From the NCBI GenBank assembly GCA_003952965.2, contig CM025853.1, positions 20,704,865 through 20,768,864 on the forward strand: a stretch of DNA of 64,000 nt. Reading direction: 5' to 3'. This DNA is from Morella rubra (lineage: Eukaryota; Streptophyta; Magnoliopsida; Fagales; Myricaceae). How positions within the stretch are numbered: position 1 is the stretch's first letter; every line of letters begins with the position of its first letter. Below are positions 31,412-41,728 of the stretch, piece after piece. The notes under the pieces were generated by a model. That model did no database searches. It saw nothing but the letters and a program-made list of their open reading frames with translations, and had not been told where the DNA came from. The position numbers and the translations under genes were made by a program.

Positions 31412-32228
31412 ATGAGTTCTTCCCATGTCCTTCTCTTGTGTCTCCTTACTACCGCTTCTTACCTTTTTGCATCCACTAGCAGCACCTCCTCCTTGGCCTC
31501 TTCTTCCTGCGTTTCAAATGAGCTTCTCTACGACATTGATTACAAAGGACTGAAAACGCATCCGAGTCCACCTCCCCATTACTTTAGACTAGGCCCTATG
31601 AAAGTTGAAAGTACTAGACAAGAGGACAATTCAAATGACCTTGTCTACCATGCCAATTATTCTGGCCGAAAACACACCCAAATTCACGAGAAATGTTTGG
31701 TGTTCTTCTTGAGTTCTTTTCAGGTTCTTCTAGAAAGAATCCAACGGCTCAGGATTCATTTTAGAAGTGGTCCTATACACCCAGAGATTCTGAGCGGTTG
31801 GATTCTTCCCAAGAAGAATCTGAAAGAACCCAGAAAGAACACCAAGTATTTTTCTAAATCCACCTTCCCATCCCCTTAAACCAGGCTTAATGGAAGCCAA
31901 AAGTACAAGCGGTACTGGGGACGTCGAATTCAGGTGAATTGTCTGCCATGCTGATTATAAAAGGCCGAAGACGCATCCAAATCCACTCCCCATCCCCTTA
32001 AACCAACGAAGCCAAAAGTACAAGCAGCGAGGAAGTCGAAATTCAGGTGAATCTGTCTACCATGCTGATTATAAAGGGCCAAAAACACATCCAAATCCAC
32101 CTCCACATCTCCTTTAACATGGATCGATGGGATTCACAAATAGAAGCAGCAGAGACAATTTAGATGAGCTTCTCTACCAAGTTGATTACCAAGGACCCAA
32201 ATCCGCCGCCCATCATCTGAATCCTTAA
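31412..32228 (+). pseudogene. Secreted multi-module DY/Pro-rich peptide precursor, disrupted
   Basis: The ATG at 31412 opens a 155-codon frame starting with a clear signal peptide (basic/polar start, LLLCLLTTASYLFA core, small residues after). Five copies of one module follow, with consensus VYHADYKGPKTHPNPPPH. The 'DY' codons lie at 31538, 31655, 31953, 32067 and 32184, i.e. a period of 114-117 bases (38-39 codons) once a 168-bp MITE plus an 8-bp TSD in module 2 is discounted. Module 1 is intact. Module 2 has a one-base loss and the MITE. Modules 3 to 5 share one frame with a stop after module 4's HLL, and the last module ends at TAA 32226-32228. A possible polyadenylation motif AATAAA is near 32280. 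Asp-Tyr followed by Pro/His-rich residues is typical of tyrosine-sulfated plant peptide hormones (PSY, RGF classes). The assignment is inference, and I know no family with exactly this repeat. Confidence 0.6.
31688..31855. mobile_element. Foldback MITE (168 bp) in the peptide gene
   Basis: Almost entirely an inverted repeat: GAAATGTTTGGTGTTCTTCT on the left and GAAAAATACTTGGTGTTCTT on the opposite strand, continuing through 'agaatccaac-gctcag-at' to the centre. Flanks are AAATTCAC (31680-31687) and AAATCCAC (31856-31863), an 8-bp TSD with one change, the size of hAT-type insertions. AAATCCAC is also the normal sequence in the uninterrupted modules, which confirms the insertion point. Confidence 0.85.
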
Positions 32229-32486
32229 GAGCGGTTGTTGGCTTTTAGTATGAAAAGATGCAGTCATGTACTATTTTTAAATAAATTAAAGAAAGCAACG
32301 AATTTGGTGATACATATTGAAAAGAGGTATGCTGCGATTAATTACTCATTTGGACCAAATATGTTCGTTTCTGTAATTTGATAATACTAAAAGCAAATAA
32401 CTGTAACTTTTTAAGTCTATCTAATTATGAGCCCTTTGACGAAGAGGAGGAAAAAGTTGCACCGTTTAATCTTGGCATCTTCTTAA
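32229..32486. other. 3' flank of the peptide gene
   Basis: AT-rich sequence with AATAAA near 32280 and no other feature, up to the poly(T) that marks the LINE's 3' end. Confidence 0.5.
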
Positions 32487-32522
32487 TTTTTTTTTTTTTC
32501 TAGGCAAAGGAACCAAGATACA

Positions 32523-32914
32523 TTACATTAGGGGGGATCCAAAAGGATCATCAATAGACGTAACATACAAAGGAAGACGCGAAATAACAAGAGCATCAAA
32601 AACAAAGGAAGAGGCCGTCCAAGCCGCGAGGCGATGAGCCATAAGATTTTGTCTCCGAGGGATCCAAATCAACCGCCAAGCAGAGTGTCTTCGAAAAAAG
32701 TCTCTGATGAGGGTGGCTTGGAACAGCAAAGGGCCTTCAACGAGGAAGGTAGGGTTGTTAACAATACGACAAGAGCACAAAGAGTCACTCTCAAAGGTCA
32801 CAGAAGGAACCAGGGGCAATTCAGCAGAATGGCAGGCAAGGAGTATGGCACGAAGTTCAGCAAGGATGGGGTTAGAAGACACCAGAAAGCCGCTCCAAGC
32901 CCCTATAATATGGC
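32523..32914 (-). pseudogene. LINE RNase H domain, C-terminal half
   Basis: Minus-strand frame with AELRAILLACHSAE (the catalytic Glu in the 'AEL.A' motif), TFESDSLCSCRIVNN (catalytic Asp) and WIPRRQNLMAHRLAAW, the plant LINE RVT_3/RNase H signature. It joins in frame to 36838-37070 if the hAT element and one TSD copy are removed. The stop at 32523 precedes the poly(A) end by ~25 bp. Confidence 0.88.
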
Positions 32915-33193
32915 CTTGATCACAGTGGCGGATCCAGGATCAAAATTCAGGGGGTCGAACTTTTAACGTAAAATAACAAGAATTTTTTTCCTTCGTAATG
33001 CAAAAAAATTTCTTAAGTTACTAAAAAAGTAAAAAATAATTAGTACTACTATGACAAATCCAATTCGCATAATGCAAAAAAATTTTTAAAAATCTTGCTA
33101 TGTACACTACCATGCAATTCATTCAAATCATTAAGGAAAATAATTTAAAACGGTTGTTGTTGGTAAGAAATGCCAACTCAATAAGTCGATAAA

Positions 33194-35389
33194 CTAATGA
33201 AATAGAATTTTTTTTCTCAACCATATTAATAGCCCAATATCTTGAAGCCCAAAAAATATCTTTCTTCTAACATCTCTAATATAGGTATTAAGCTGATTTT
33301 TAAGTATCAAATGATCATCTACTGTGAAATCTTCTGGATAAAGCTCAGCAAGACGACGTAACTTAGCATGATCAAACGCTGAGAATGAGTTTTTTGGATC
33401 AAGACATGCTATGCAAAGAAGTAACTTCGTACTTGCTTCTGTGAACCGATTATTCATCTCCTGAATGATCAAATCAATAACTGGCAAAACACTTCCACAC
33501 GAAAATGATGGAAATAAGTAATAAGTTGCCCTCCACGCCTCGAACGACTACGAGTTGGTATAATGTCTTCCATATTCGGCACACTAATAGAGTGATCCAC
33601 ACAAAAAGTTTTGACTTCTTCCAAAAATCCATCACATTCTATATCTCTCATTTCTTGCAACTGTTCCTTCACAACTTCAACCAAACCATAGCATTAACAA
33701 TGTCTTGATCTTTTCGCTGTAAGGCTTGTGACAATTCATTTGTAATTCCATTATATTCCTTAACATATGCATAGTGAATACAAACTCAAAATTTCCATCT
33801 TATCCATCAAACTCATAGCCATGGATCTTTGTTCTGGGAGAGTACCATCATCTTTTATATGTTCAAGCACTTCCAATACTGATGACCACATAGTGAAGAG
33901 ACGGATTATTGTAAGGTGGTATGAACCCCAACGAGTGTCACCTACAATATTATAGGAATTATAAAACTATAAACAAATAAAAAAAATAGTCTATTAATAT
34001 TATAATGAAATATAGTAATCACCTAGTCGTGCGAGACTGATTTCTTGATTTTTGCCCCTTCCACTAGAAATCTCTCCTTTGTCCAACCGCTCCACTATCT
34101 TCTCATGACAACTTTGCCGAAGAGCATCTTTCCTTTTACATGACGCTCCGACCATATTCACAATCGAGGAAGTATAATTAAAAAAATCACCAACTTGCAA
34201 GTTATTCTTTGCAATACCCACAACAGCCAATTGAAGTTGGTGAGCAAAACAATGGATATAGATAGCAGAAGGATTGTCCCTCAAAATGAGTGACTTCAAC
34301 CCATTGAACTCGCCTCGCATGTTTGATGCCCCATCATACCCTTGACCTCTCAATCTGGATATTGACAACCCATGTCTTGCAAACAATTTGTCTATACTTT
34401 TTTTTCAAAGATTCAGAGCAAGTATCAGAACATGTTCCACACCAAGAAACCTTTCAATCACCTGTCCACGTATGTTCACATATCTCAAAACCACTGCCAT
34501 TTGCTCCTTCACTGAATTATCTCGAGACTCATCAACCATAAGAGAATAAAATCCATCTCCAATTTCTTTAATGATGGCAAGTGTGGTCTGAGCTGCACAA
34601 GCACTCGCCATTTCCTTCTGAATATTTGGAGCAGTCATTTGGTTGTTTCCAGGAGCATTAGTGTTAAGTGTCTTAGCAACCTTTTCATCACGTTGGCAAA
34701 ACACGTTCAAAAGCTCAAGAAAATTGTCCTTCCTTATTGAACTCTCAGACTCGTCATGACCACGAAAAGCTAATCCTTGCCCCAAAAGATAACGAATGGC
34801 ATCTAAAACCGCTGTTAAACGAATGCGATAAGCATTCTCTTGATCGTGCCCGTGTGCGGATAACATGTGCGACACACTTTGTCGTTGATTTTCAAGTGTT
34901 TCACATTGTCTTCTAGCTTCATTGTGAGCACTATCATGTGCACCAACATGTTCACCAAAAACTTCCATTGCCTTTTTCCAATTGCTAAATCTCGTAGATG
35001 TAAACTTATCTCCCCCAGACTTCCCTCCTCTAGGTCGCCTAAACAGATAACACCACAAGCAATATGCTTCATCCTTTGATACACTATATTCCAACCAATT
35101 AAAATCTTTAAACCATACCTCCCTAAAACCCTCATTTCTTGCCCTTCTTGGGAAAATCATGGCCACGGGTTGAAAAGGACCTTTGATCAAGTACTCCCTA
35201 CGAACTTGATCCTAATCCCAACATCATATTCTTCAATAGGTTTACGTAACCCTGGGTCAGCAATAATATCATCCGGACTAAACATAATGCGAGGTCTTTT
35301 TGAACTATATCCGTTTCAGAATTAGTAGCCACGTTAGGAGTATTAGACAACTCCACGCTGCGTGGCTTTCTTATCACAAACTTATCCAT
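33194..35389 (-). pseudogene. hAT transposase (zinc-finger MYM/DUF4371 type), broken
   Basis: The minus-strand ATG at 35389 (MDKFVIRKPRSVELSN) leads, after a shift near 35290, into 34405-35190. This has FPRRARNEGFREVWFKDFNW and WLEYSVSKDEAYCLWCYLFR, the TTF-type zinc-finger region of these transposases, and then the DUF4371 core (FYSLMVDESRDNSVKEQMAV, the DE-S-D catalytic block). A second shift near 34400 leads to 34000-34386 (LRGQGYDGASNMRGEFNGLK and IHCFAHQLQLAVV, typical for the family). An intron follows (donor near 34021, acceptor near 33943), then a DTRWGS motif, and the 33469-33684 and 33194-33487 pieces. The hATC end is missing. At least three disruptions; non-functional. Confidence 0.9.
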
Positions 35390-35439
35390 TATCTAAACAA
35401 AATAAAACAAAGTGAAAACAATCAATCAATTGGATCACA

Positions 35440-35755
35440 ACTCAAAAAAAATTCCAATCAATTCAAATCCAAATTCCAAATTCAATCTAATTACATTGCA
35501 TTCAATTGATATTACAATCAAATTAATTAAAAATGATACCATTAAAAAATCCTCAATTTCACAAAATGTCAAAATCCCTAATTCAAATCCAAATTACAAT
35601 CTAATTACATTGCATTCAATTGATATTACAATCAAATTAATTAAAAATGATACTAAAAAAAAACAAAATTCAAAATCCCTAATTCAAATCCAAATTCCAA
35701 TCTAATTACATTGCATTCAATTGATATTACAATCAAATTATTCAAAAATGAAAAC
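35440..35755. repeat. Minisatellite A within the hAT element
   Basis: Three imperfect copies, about 100 bp apart, of a unit containing 'aattcaaatccaaatt', 'caatctaattacattgcatt' and 'attgatattacaatcaaatt'. The repeat lies upstream of the transposase start, a common position for subterminal repeats. Confidence 0.85.
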
Positions 35756-35804
35756 AATTTCACAAACCAATTCAAATAAACAGTTTCACAAATCACATAT
35801 ATCC

Positions 35805-36005
35805 AAATTCCAAACCAATTCAATCCATCCTCCAACAATTTCACAAACCATAAATATCCAAACCAATTCAATCCATCCTCCAACAATTTCACAATACAAA
35901 TATCCAAACCAATTCAATCCATCCTCCAACAATTTCACAACCACAAATATCCAAACCAATTCAATCTCATCCTCCAACAATTTCACAAATCATAAAATTC
36001 CAAAC
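35805..36005. repeat. Minisatellite B within the hAT element
   Basis: Four to five tandem copies of a ~45-bp unit: 'ccaaaccaattcaatccatc' followed by 'ctccaacaatttcacaaaccata'. ORFs across it are artefacts of the repeat period. Confidence 0.9.
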
Positions 36006-36179
36006 CCTAAAGCATTTTTAGCATAATAAATAAATGAATTTTTCTACTTAATTGTAGAGAGAGAATCTTGAATAGAGAGACATACTAGGGGTCGGAGGGC
36101 CAGCAATTTTCAAATGTAAAATCTCGAGGATCCTGCAAAAATTGAAACCGTCAAAAATCAAAATAATGAGATTGAGAAT

Positions 36180-36829
36180 TTGAGAGAGAGCTGAGAGTCA
36201 AGAGAGAGAGGCAGAGACCGAGAGTTTAGAGTTGAGAGAAAGAGGCAGAGCCGGCACGCAAAGAGCAAGAGAGAGAGAGAGAGAATGTGGACTGTGGGGT
36301 GTGGGCCGTGGCAGAGAGAGACAGAGAGAGAGAGACCCACAAGTCACAACAGCTGCAGTGGTGGACTGGTGGTGGCGCAGCGGCTGGAGCTGGATGCTGG
36401 TGTTGCGGTGCAGCTGGTAGCTGCAGTGGTGCGACGGTGGGCGGTGGTCCGGTGGACAACGGGGCAGTGCCGTGGGCATGATGGTGCAGCGGTGGGCGAG
36501 AAAGAGAGAAGGAGGGAAAGTTCGAAGAGAGAGAGAGAGAGAGAAAGGGAAGAAGAACGTGTTTTGATGCGTTTCACCTATTTTGATTTTTTTTTTTTTT
36601 TTTTTTTAAGGCAGAGGGTGAAACGACGCCATTTCACCCTTTGCATATTAAAAAATAAAGGGCCTGGGCCTAACGGGCAAGCCTTACAGGAAAAAACCAG
36701 GGTTGGCCTGGGCCTATGGGGATCGGGCTCCCATAGGCCCAGACCAACATATGAAAAAAAAAAATTTAAATGTAAAATTTTTTTTTTGCCGGTCCAATGG
36801 GGGGCGGCCACCCCCTGCATCCGCCACTG
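36180..36829 (-). other. hAT 5' subterminal region with GA tract and hairpin
   Basis: Non-coding 5' part of the element: GA-rich tract, GTGG-rich segment, poly(T), then a strong hairpin (36702-36748, GTTGGCCTGGGCCTATGGG pairing with CCCATAGGCCCAGACCAAC) about 80 bp from the tip. The partial copy at 1000-1739 has the same order and a hairpin of different stem sequence at the same place. Confidence 0.7.
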
Positions 36830-36837
36830 CTTGATCA

Positions 36838-37070
36838 TCACGACCAACAGCGACTAGAAAGCTCATATTACCACGAAGTGCCGCATCACAATTAAATTTC
36901 CAAAAGCCCAAGTCATGAGGCTTCCACACGAAATACAGCCGCCTATCAAAATCACGCCAGGCAGCACGATGCTCCATAAAATGCCTCTTTATATTCGCAT
37001 TCAACTCAGAATGATGAAAGCTAGCTTCACCATGAACAACTTGATTACGAGCAAACCACATGACATCCAA
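36838..37070 (-). pseudogene. LINE RNase H domain, N-terminal half
   Basis: Minus-strand reading: VMWFARNQVVHGEA, then WKPHDLGFWKFNCDAALRGN, where FNCDAA carries the first catalytic Asp, and SFLVAVGRDDQ up to the hAT insertion. It continues at 32914. Confidence 0.9.
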
Positions 37071-38365
37071 GATAATAGACGCCTGAAGAATTCAATCTCG
37101 AGCCGAAGAGGAAGACAAGGGCAGGGAAACAGTAGCATTCAAAATAAAGGACAGCCAGGAGGAAATATCCAGATGCTGTAGAGCTTCCATACGAAAGGGC
37201 CAGTGGGCCTCACCCCACAAAATTTTAGCAAAAAGGCATTAAAAGGCAAGATGTTCCTCTGATTCAGGCGCCGAGCGGCAAAGGGGCAGAGGAAAAAATC
37301 CTCAAACACTTGATCTGCCAAGAAGAACAGACGGGGACTTGACCGGTAAAGCTCTACTCGCAAACTTCCAGAGAAGAAGTTTTAAGCCGCCCTTGAAGCT
37401 TTGCCTTCCAAAGCTGCGCCCAATTGAAAGAGGGCATATCAAAAGGATGAGAGAAACGAGCAGCTTGATCAGAGTAGTAAGCAGACTTGACAGAAAACTC
37501 CCCCGAATGTTCCAGACGCCAAGTCAGCAAATCAGAAGGGTAAATGGATGGTAAGGGAATAGAAAGGATCTTAGAGACGCAATCAGTAGAGAACAACTGA
37601 TCCAACAAGGGCCGATTCCGTTGACCCGAGAAACCATCAATAAGCTCACTAACATGGCTAGGAGAAGCAGCGGGAGGGAGGCTGGGAAAAAGAGGTTGGA
37701 CACGAAATCCAGGCAGCCTCGAGACCCATGGGTCAGACCACACCCGAATAGAAGCCCCCGACGAGACAACAAAAAACAGACCGTTATCCAGAATATCCCT
37801 GCAAGCGAGAATACCTTGCCAAATCCAGGAACTCAAGGGTTTTTTAACACACTCAGCGAGCGAGGTAGCATCATGGAAATATTTGGCGCGAAGAACCTGA
37901 ACCCAAAGGGCCTGAGGTCTGGAAGAGATAAAACCAACCCAGCTTAGCAATTAAAGATCTATTCATATCAAACATTCGGCGAAGGCCTAACCCGCCCAAC
38001 TCTTTAGGCTTGCAAACCATAGACCACGCCAAGGGAGTAAGGTGACGTTGATCAGCCTTGAAGCCCCAAAAGAAATTCTTAAAGCTTCGATCTATAGATT
38101 GACTCCAACATTTCGGGAGAAGAAAAGTGGACATCGAATATACAGGAATAAAGGCTGCCACCGACTTGATAAGGGTCAACCTGCCAGCTTGTGAAAGGCA
38201 TTTGGCTTGCCAACCATTCATACGAGAGAAAATCCTAGCTTGAAGCTCTTTAAAGGCTGCCATACGAGAGCGCGGGAATAGAAGTGGGAGGCCAAGATAT
38301 TTACCCCCCAAAGCAGTTTTCTTTAAATCCAAGGAATGGCAAATATCATGAACCAGAGAAGGCAC
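37071..38365 (-). pseudogene. LINE ORF2, post-RT region and zinc-ribbon-like domain
   Basis: Overlapping frames 37871-38365, 37354-37950 and 37139-37363 follow the order of plant LINE ORF2: KYLGLPLLFPRSRMAAFKEL, RIFSRMNGWQAKCLSQAGR, KSVAAFIPVYSMSTFLLP and GGLGLRRMFDMNRSLIAKLG, then WVQVLRAKYF and SGASIRVWSDPWVSRLPG, and finally LTWRLEHSGEFSVKSAYY with the FNWAQLWKAKLQGRLKT segment (zf-RVT region). Two frameshifts connect the pieces. Confidence 0.88.
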
Positions 38366-39675
38366 GGTATTGGAACTGAAAAAAAAATTCCAGATTTAAG
38401 AGCACTAATCTTCTGCCCAGACCACTGGGAATAAGTTAGCAGGCAGAAATTAATAGTTTCAGCATCAACCACACGTGCACGGCTAAAGACCATAAGGTCA
38501 TCAGCAAACATAAGGTGAGAGATAGTGGAGGCATGCCGAGAGACTTTGATACCTAAGAAAAGCGAATGATGTTCAGCCACCGCAAACAATCAAGAGGGGA
38601 CCTCAAAGTGCAAAATAAACAAGAACGGTGAAATAGGATCGCCTTGGCGAAGACCCCTCTGAGGGCAAAAGAAACCATGAGTACCTCCATTCAATAACAA
38701 AGAGAACGAAACCGTGGAGACACACTGTGTAATCAACTGAATCCAAGAAGCAGAAAAACCAAAGCATCGTAAGACCTCAAAAAGAAAAGCCCACTCAATA
38801 CTATCATAGGCTTGTGCCATGTCAACTGTAAGAGCCATCAAACCACGCTTCCCTCTGTGGTGTTTTAATTTGTGGATGAGTTCATGAGCTAGGATAGAGT
38901 TTTCGTGAATAAGGCGATTAGGAACAAACCCGGCTTGCAAAGGGGAAATAAGCTTATGGAGAAGAGGTTTAAGGCGAGAGAATAGAATTTTGGAAATCAC
39001 CTTGTAAATGACATTACAAAGGCTAATCGGTCTAAAATGAGAGGCAAGAGTAGGATTGTCTTTCTTGGGGATGAGGGCGATATTAGTGTGATTGAGAGAT
39101 TTAAGGAGAAAACCAGATAAGAAAAAAGATTGCACGGCCGGGATCACATCAACTTACACGGAACTCCAAAAAGAGTGATGAAAAAGGGCAGAGATGCCAT
39201 CAGGGCCAGGGGCCTTAAGAGCACCAATGGAACGCAAAGCAAGCCAAATCTCAATCTCATCCGGGACAAGGCATAAAGGAACATTCTCATCATCAGAAAT
39301 AACAGGAGAAATAAGAGAGGCAATTTCCGGACCAAACATAGGTGACGACGAAGTAAACAGAGCAGAAAAGAGGTGACAAAGTGGTTACCTATCTCTTCAC
39401 AGGTATTAAGCCAAATACCGTCCTCTGTTTTAATACCCTCAATGCAATTTCGCCGTTTTCTAACCACCGTGGATAAATGAAAAAATTTGGTGTTTAAGTC
39501 AGCCATAGAATGCCACTACAGCCTCGATTTACAACGCCATAAATCCTCCTCACGTTTCAACATATCCTGAAGTTGCCATTGCAGATCATGTTCGAGGGCC
39601 TCAATGGCCGGTGTAGGGACCAAATCTTGAATACGAGAGAGCTCCAAAGTATACTGACAGATTTGCTTACTTGAG
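38323..39675 (-). pseudogene. LINE reverse transcriptase and upstream linker
   Basis: From 39675: a linker with EALEHDLQWQLQDMLKREED, then TKFFHLSTVVRKRRNCIEGI (39506-39440), GPDGISALFHHSFW, ALIPKKDNPTLASHFRPISL, QAGFVPNRLIHENSILAHEL, GLMALTVDMAQAYDSIEWAF, GLRQGDPISPFLFILHFEV and ISHLMFADDLMVFSRA. The YxDD-type catalytic motif is FADD. Frameshifts lie at 39147-39160 and 38590. The reading is well preserved over ~1.1 kb. Confidence 0.92.
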
Positions 39676-39826
39676 TGAAACAATGTTACTTACTAATTTT
39701 TTTTTAAAAAATCACTTACCCAAAGGAAAAGAGAGACAAAAATTTTGTTTTCCAAGCATCAAAGTGAGCGCACGAGGAACTAATTATACGACATCGAATC
39801 TGACAGGCTAAATGTAATTTAGCATG
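39676..39826. repeat. Dispersed repeat, paired with 24176-24345
   Basis: Begins immediately beyond the LINE 5' end. See 24176-24345. Confidence 0.75.
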
Positions 39827-40840
39827 GAGGAAGAAAATTGACATGTAAAAAGAGTGCTTAAAATAACCAGAACAATGATCACTTAAAACCTCTTTCTAAT
39901 AGTTACAATTAATAGGTGGACCAAATTTAGTGGTCAAACGTTGGTCATTTTTTTTTCCGTCTAGAGAAATTTGTATATACCTTAAATGACAGTGTCGTTA
40001 TTTGCTTGATCTCTCACGAAGAAAGTGGTCACTTAAAAAACAAAATCTTTTGTCACTAGACATTTTTTTTAAAGCTAATGTCGTCGATATGTGAATAGCT
40101 ACCACAACATACATTTGGTCACCCTTAACAACATTCTGTCCACTCATCTTACATGGTCACTCTTACATGTTTTTTTCCTCCTCATTATGTGAATAGTAAC
40201 CATAGTAGCCACTAGCATCATATGGTCACCACTAACAACGTTCAGTCCAATCGTTTTATGTGATCACGATTAACAATTGACTAATCTCGTTCTATTTTAG
40301 TTTCACATGATAATTTTTAAATAGTTCCAACAATATTGTCATGACCACTACTATTTCATCCTTTTAAAAAATTGCTAACTTTATTCGTTTAATGACTATA
40401 AATCCTTTATCGATGATTTTCTAAATGGTCACGCCAGTACGATTATGACCATTTATTATTTTATTAAAAAGTTCCATTTAGTTACGAAAATGAAATGATA
40501 GCGTATGACTCTTGATGACGACCGTATGTTCTGGTCTACAATGATTGATTTTCTACCATGTTATCTATATGTCGAAATTGATTCATATTTGCAAAAATCC
40601 AAATTGTAGCACAATTTATACCCCATAATAAGATATCGAAATACCAACATTGGCTCTCTTTAAGTATGAAAACATTCTAAATACACAAAAGCAATGCAAA
40701 ATAGCAAAGTTTTACACAAATCCAAACCTAGAAAAAAAGTATCAATATTCTACAGAAATCCAAAACATAAAGAATGTACAAAGGTCTATGTAAGTCCAAA
40801 ACAACTAACAAAATTAAAACAAAAGAAACCTTACAACTAG
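39827..40840. other. Repetitive non-coding region with TGGTCAC motifs
   Basis: TGGTCAC and close variants recur at intervals of tens of bases on both strands (e.g. near 40030, 40115, 40155, 40224, 40425). Clustered short motifs of this kind are typical of subterminal regions of plant CACTA elements, many of which carry 'ggtca/tgacc' repeats. I found no CACTA terminus. A minus-strand coding remnant compatible with a CACTA transposase lies next to it. Confidence 0.35.
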
Positions 40841-40849
40841 CAATAAAAC

Positions 40850-41120
40850 CGCATCAACCTCTTTGTGAAACCTGTACCAAGATATGCTGAAGTTGCGATA
40901 GCATTTTTCTTTGTGCCTCTTCATGTTGCTCTCTTTGCTGTCAAAGTCTATCCTCTAGTGGGCTCGCCCATGAATACTATTATGTCCAAATGAGTAACTT
41001 TCAATGTAGGAGCATGCAAAATAGGGCTCTCATTGCTGCCAAAGTCTACCCTCCAGTAGGCACCGAATATTTTCCATTCTTTGCCATCTGATGGGCCTGC
41101 TAACAACAAAGCAGGAAATC
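40850..41120 (-). pseudogene. Possible CACTA-type transposon protein C-terminus
   Basis: The minus strand reads GPSDGKEWKIFGAYWRVDFG and, in another frame after a stop, QREQHEEAQRKMLSQLQHIL followed by VQVSQRG and a stop. The glutamine/glutamate-rich coiled C-terminus resembles the tail of proteins in plant En/Spm-like (CACTA) elements. It is short and broken, so the assignment is tentative. Confidence 0.3.
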
Positions 41121-41159
41121 TTTGGAAGAAAGCAAATTATGTAAAACATGGGGAGTACC

Positions 41160-41400
41160 TGTTATTAACAGAACCGTCTTTGTTATAATGCTGAGCTCCA
41201 ACAAGCTTCTTTCCTACATATTGTAATTGTTGTCTTATTGACACAGAGCACACTGCAATAATACACCCAGGACACATAAATTTACAAATTTCAAACTTCA
41301 AAACAAAATAACATAATTGAAATATTCCTTGTAAACTATACCATCGCCAGAACTTAATTCTATGAGCAAAGTTCCAGGAGCAATTTTTTCTTCGTTCTCT
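41160..41400 (-). pseudogene. Possible small exons of the RING-type gene fragment
   Basis: Two minus-strand exon-like pieces, VLEENEEKIAPGTLLIELSS (about 41400-41340) and SIRQQLQYVGKKLVGAQHYN followed by KDGSVNN (about 41265-41170), each bordered by AG and GT. Their parent family is not recognised. They may belong to the gene fragment upstream or to the transposon downstream. Confidence 0.25.
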
Positions 41401-41499
41401 TCAAGCACCTTCAAGAGAAATACGAAAACAAAGATAATGTTCAGATAGTATCATCAATTAGAGCATTGAACACAAACAAAGAGTAATAAAACATAGCAT

Positions 41500-41728
41500 T
41501 TGTTCCAGGGGCCCCTAGAGCATTGGATTTCGACATCCTTACCAATCGATTGGCCATGATAAGCACGGAGTTGATCGGAGGTTGACTTATCATATTAGCC
41601 TGGATTTTGTTACGGTAATTTGCACAAGTGCACTTGTCCTGTCCAATCCATTTCTGGAAGCACTTCAAGCAAAAGTCGTGACCACAAGGCATAAATATTT
41701 TATCAGCCTCTTTTCCAACATCCACCAA
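41500..41728 (-). pseudogene. ORTHRUS/VIM-like RING finger exon
   Basis: Minus-strand exon after an acceptor (TCTCTATTAG near 41730) reading MPCGHDFCLKCFQKWIGQ, then TCANYRNKI, SQPPINSVLIMANRLVRM and SK. This strongly resembles the first RING of plant ORTHRUS/VIM E3 ligases (CGHNFCLKCF..WIGQ..TCA.CR; SQPRINS). In those proteins the domain recruits an E2 to ubiquitinate targets involved in maintaining CpG methylation. Here the second Cys of the last Zn pair is Tyr (ANYR), the first CxxC pair is missing, and no PHD or SRA domain is visible. It is a gene fragment. Confidence 0.6.

Larger units (their letters stand above)
32923..36829 (-). mobile_element. hAT element, 3907 bp, perfect 8-bp TSD CTTGATCA
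   Basis: CTTGATCA occurs at 32915-32922 and 36830-36837. The termini are CAGTGGCGGATCCAGG at the left and CAGTGGCGGATGCAGG on the opposite strand at the right. Inside is a minus-strand transposase gene of the DUF4371/TTFII-zinc-finger hAT lineage (33194-35389) plus long non-coding 5' sequence (35400-36829) with two minisatellites, a GA tract and a hairpin. The transposase has lost its C-terminal dimerisation region. The right 220 bp are shared with 1490-1739. Confidence 0.97.
32487..39675 (-). mobile_element. L1-type LINE, minus strand, 5'-truncated, hAT-interrupted
   Basis: Coding pieces from 39675 down to 36838 and from 32914 down to 32523 are collinear: linker, RT, post-RT region, zinc-knuckle-type domain and RNase H. 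The T run at 32487-32499 is the poly(A) tail of the minus-strand element. The endonuclease is absent, so it was truncated at its 5' end on insertion. A hAT element (32923-36829) splits the RNase H domain. The frame is broken at only a handful of places (near 39147, 38590, 38350, 37950, 37360), so this copy is younger than the LINE at 12-19 kb. No clear TSD found. Confidence 0.92.

Noticed and set aside
35440..36005. CRISPR-like array of regular repeats
   Set aside because: The repeats are contiguous minisatellite units without unique spacers, in plant transposon DNA.
35412..36026. ORFs with regular repeats (NQFNPSSN, QTNSIHPP) that look like a repeat protein
   Set aside because: They come from the 45-bp minisatellite, whose period is a multiple of three; they are present on both strands and inside hAT non-coding DNA.
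36198..36857. His/Pro- and Ser-rich ORFs near the GA tract
   Set aside because: Low-complexity artefacts at the hAT 5' end.
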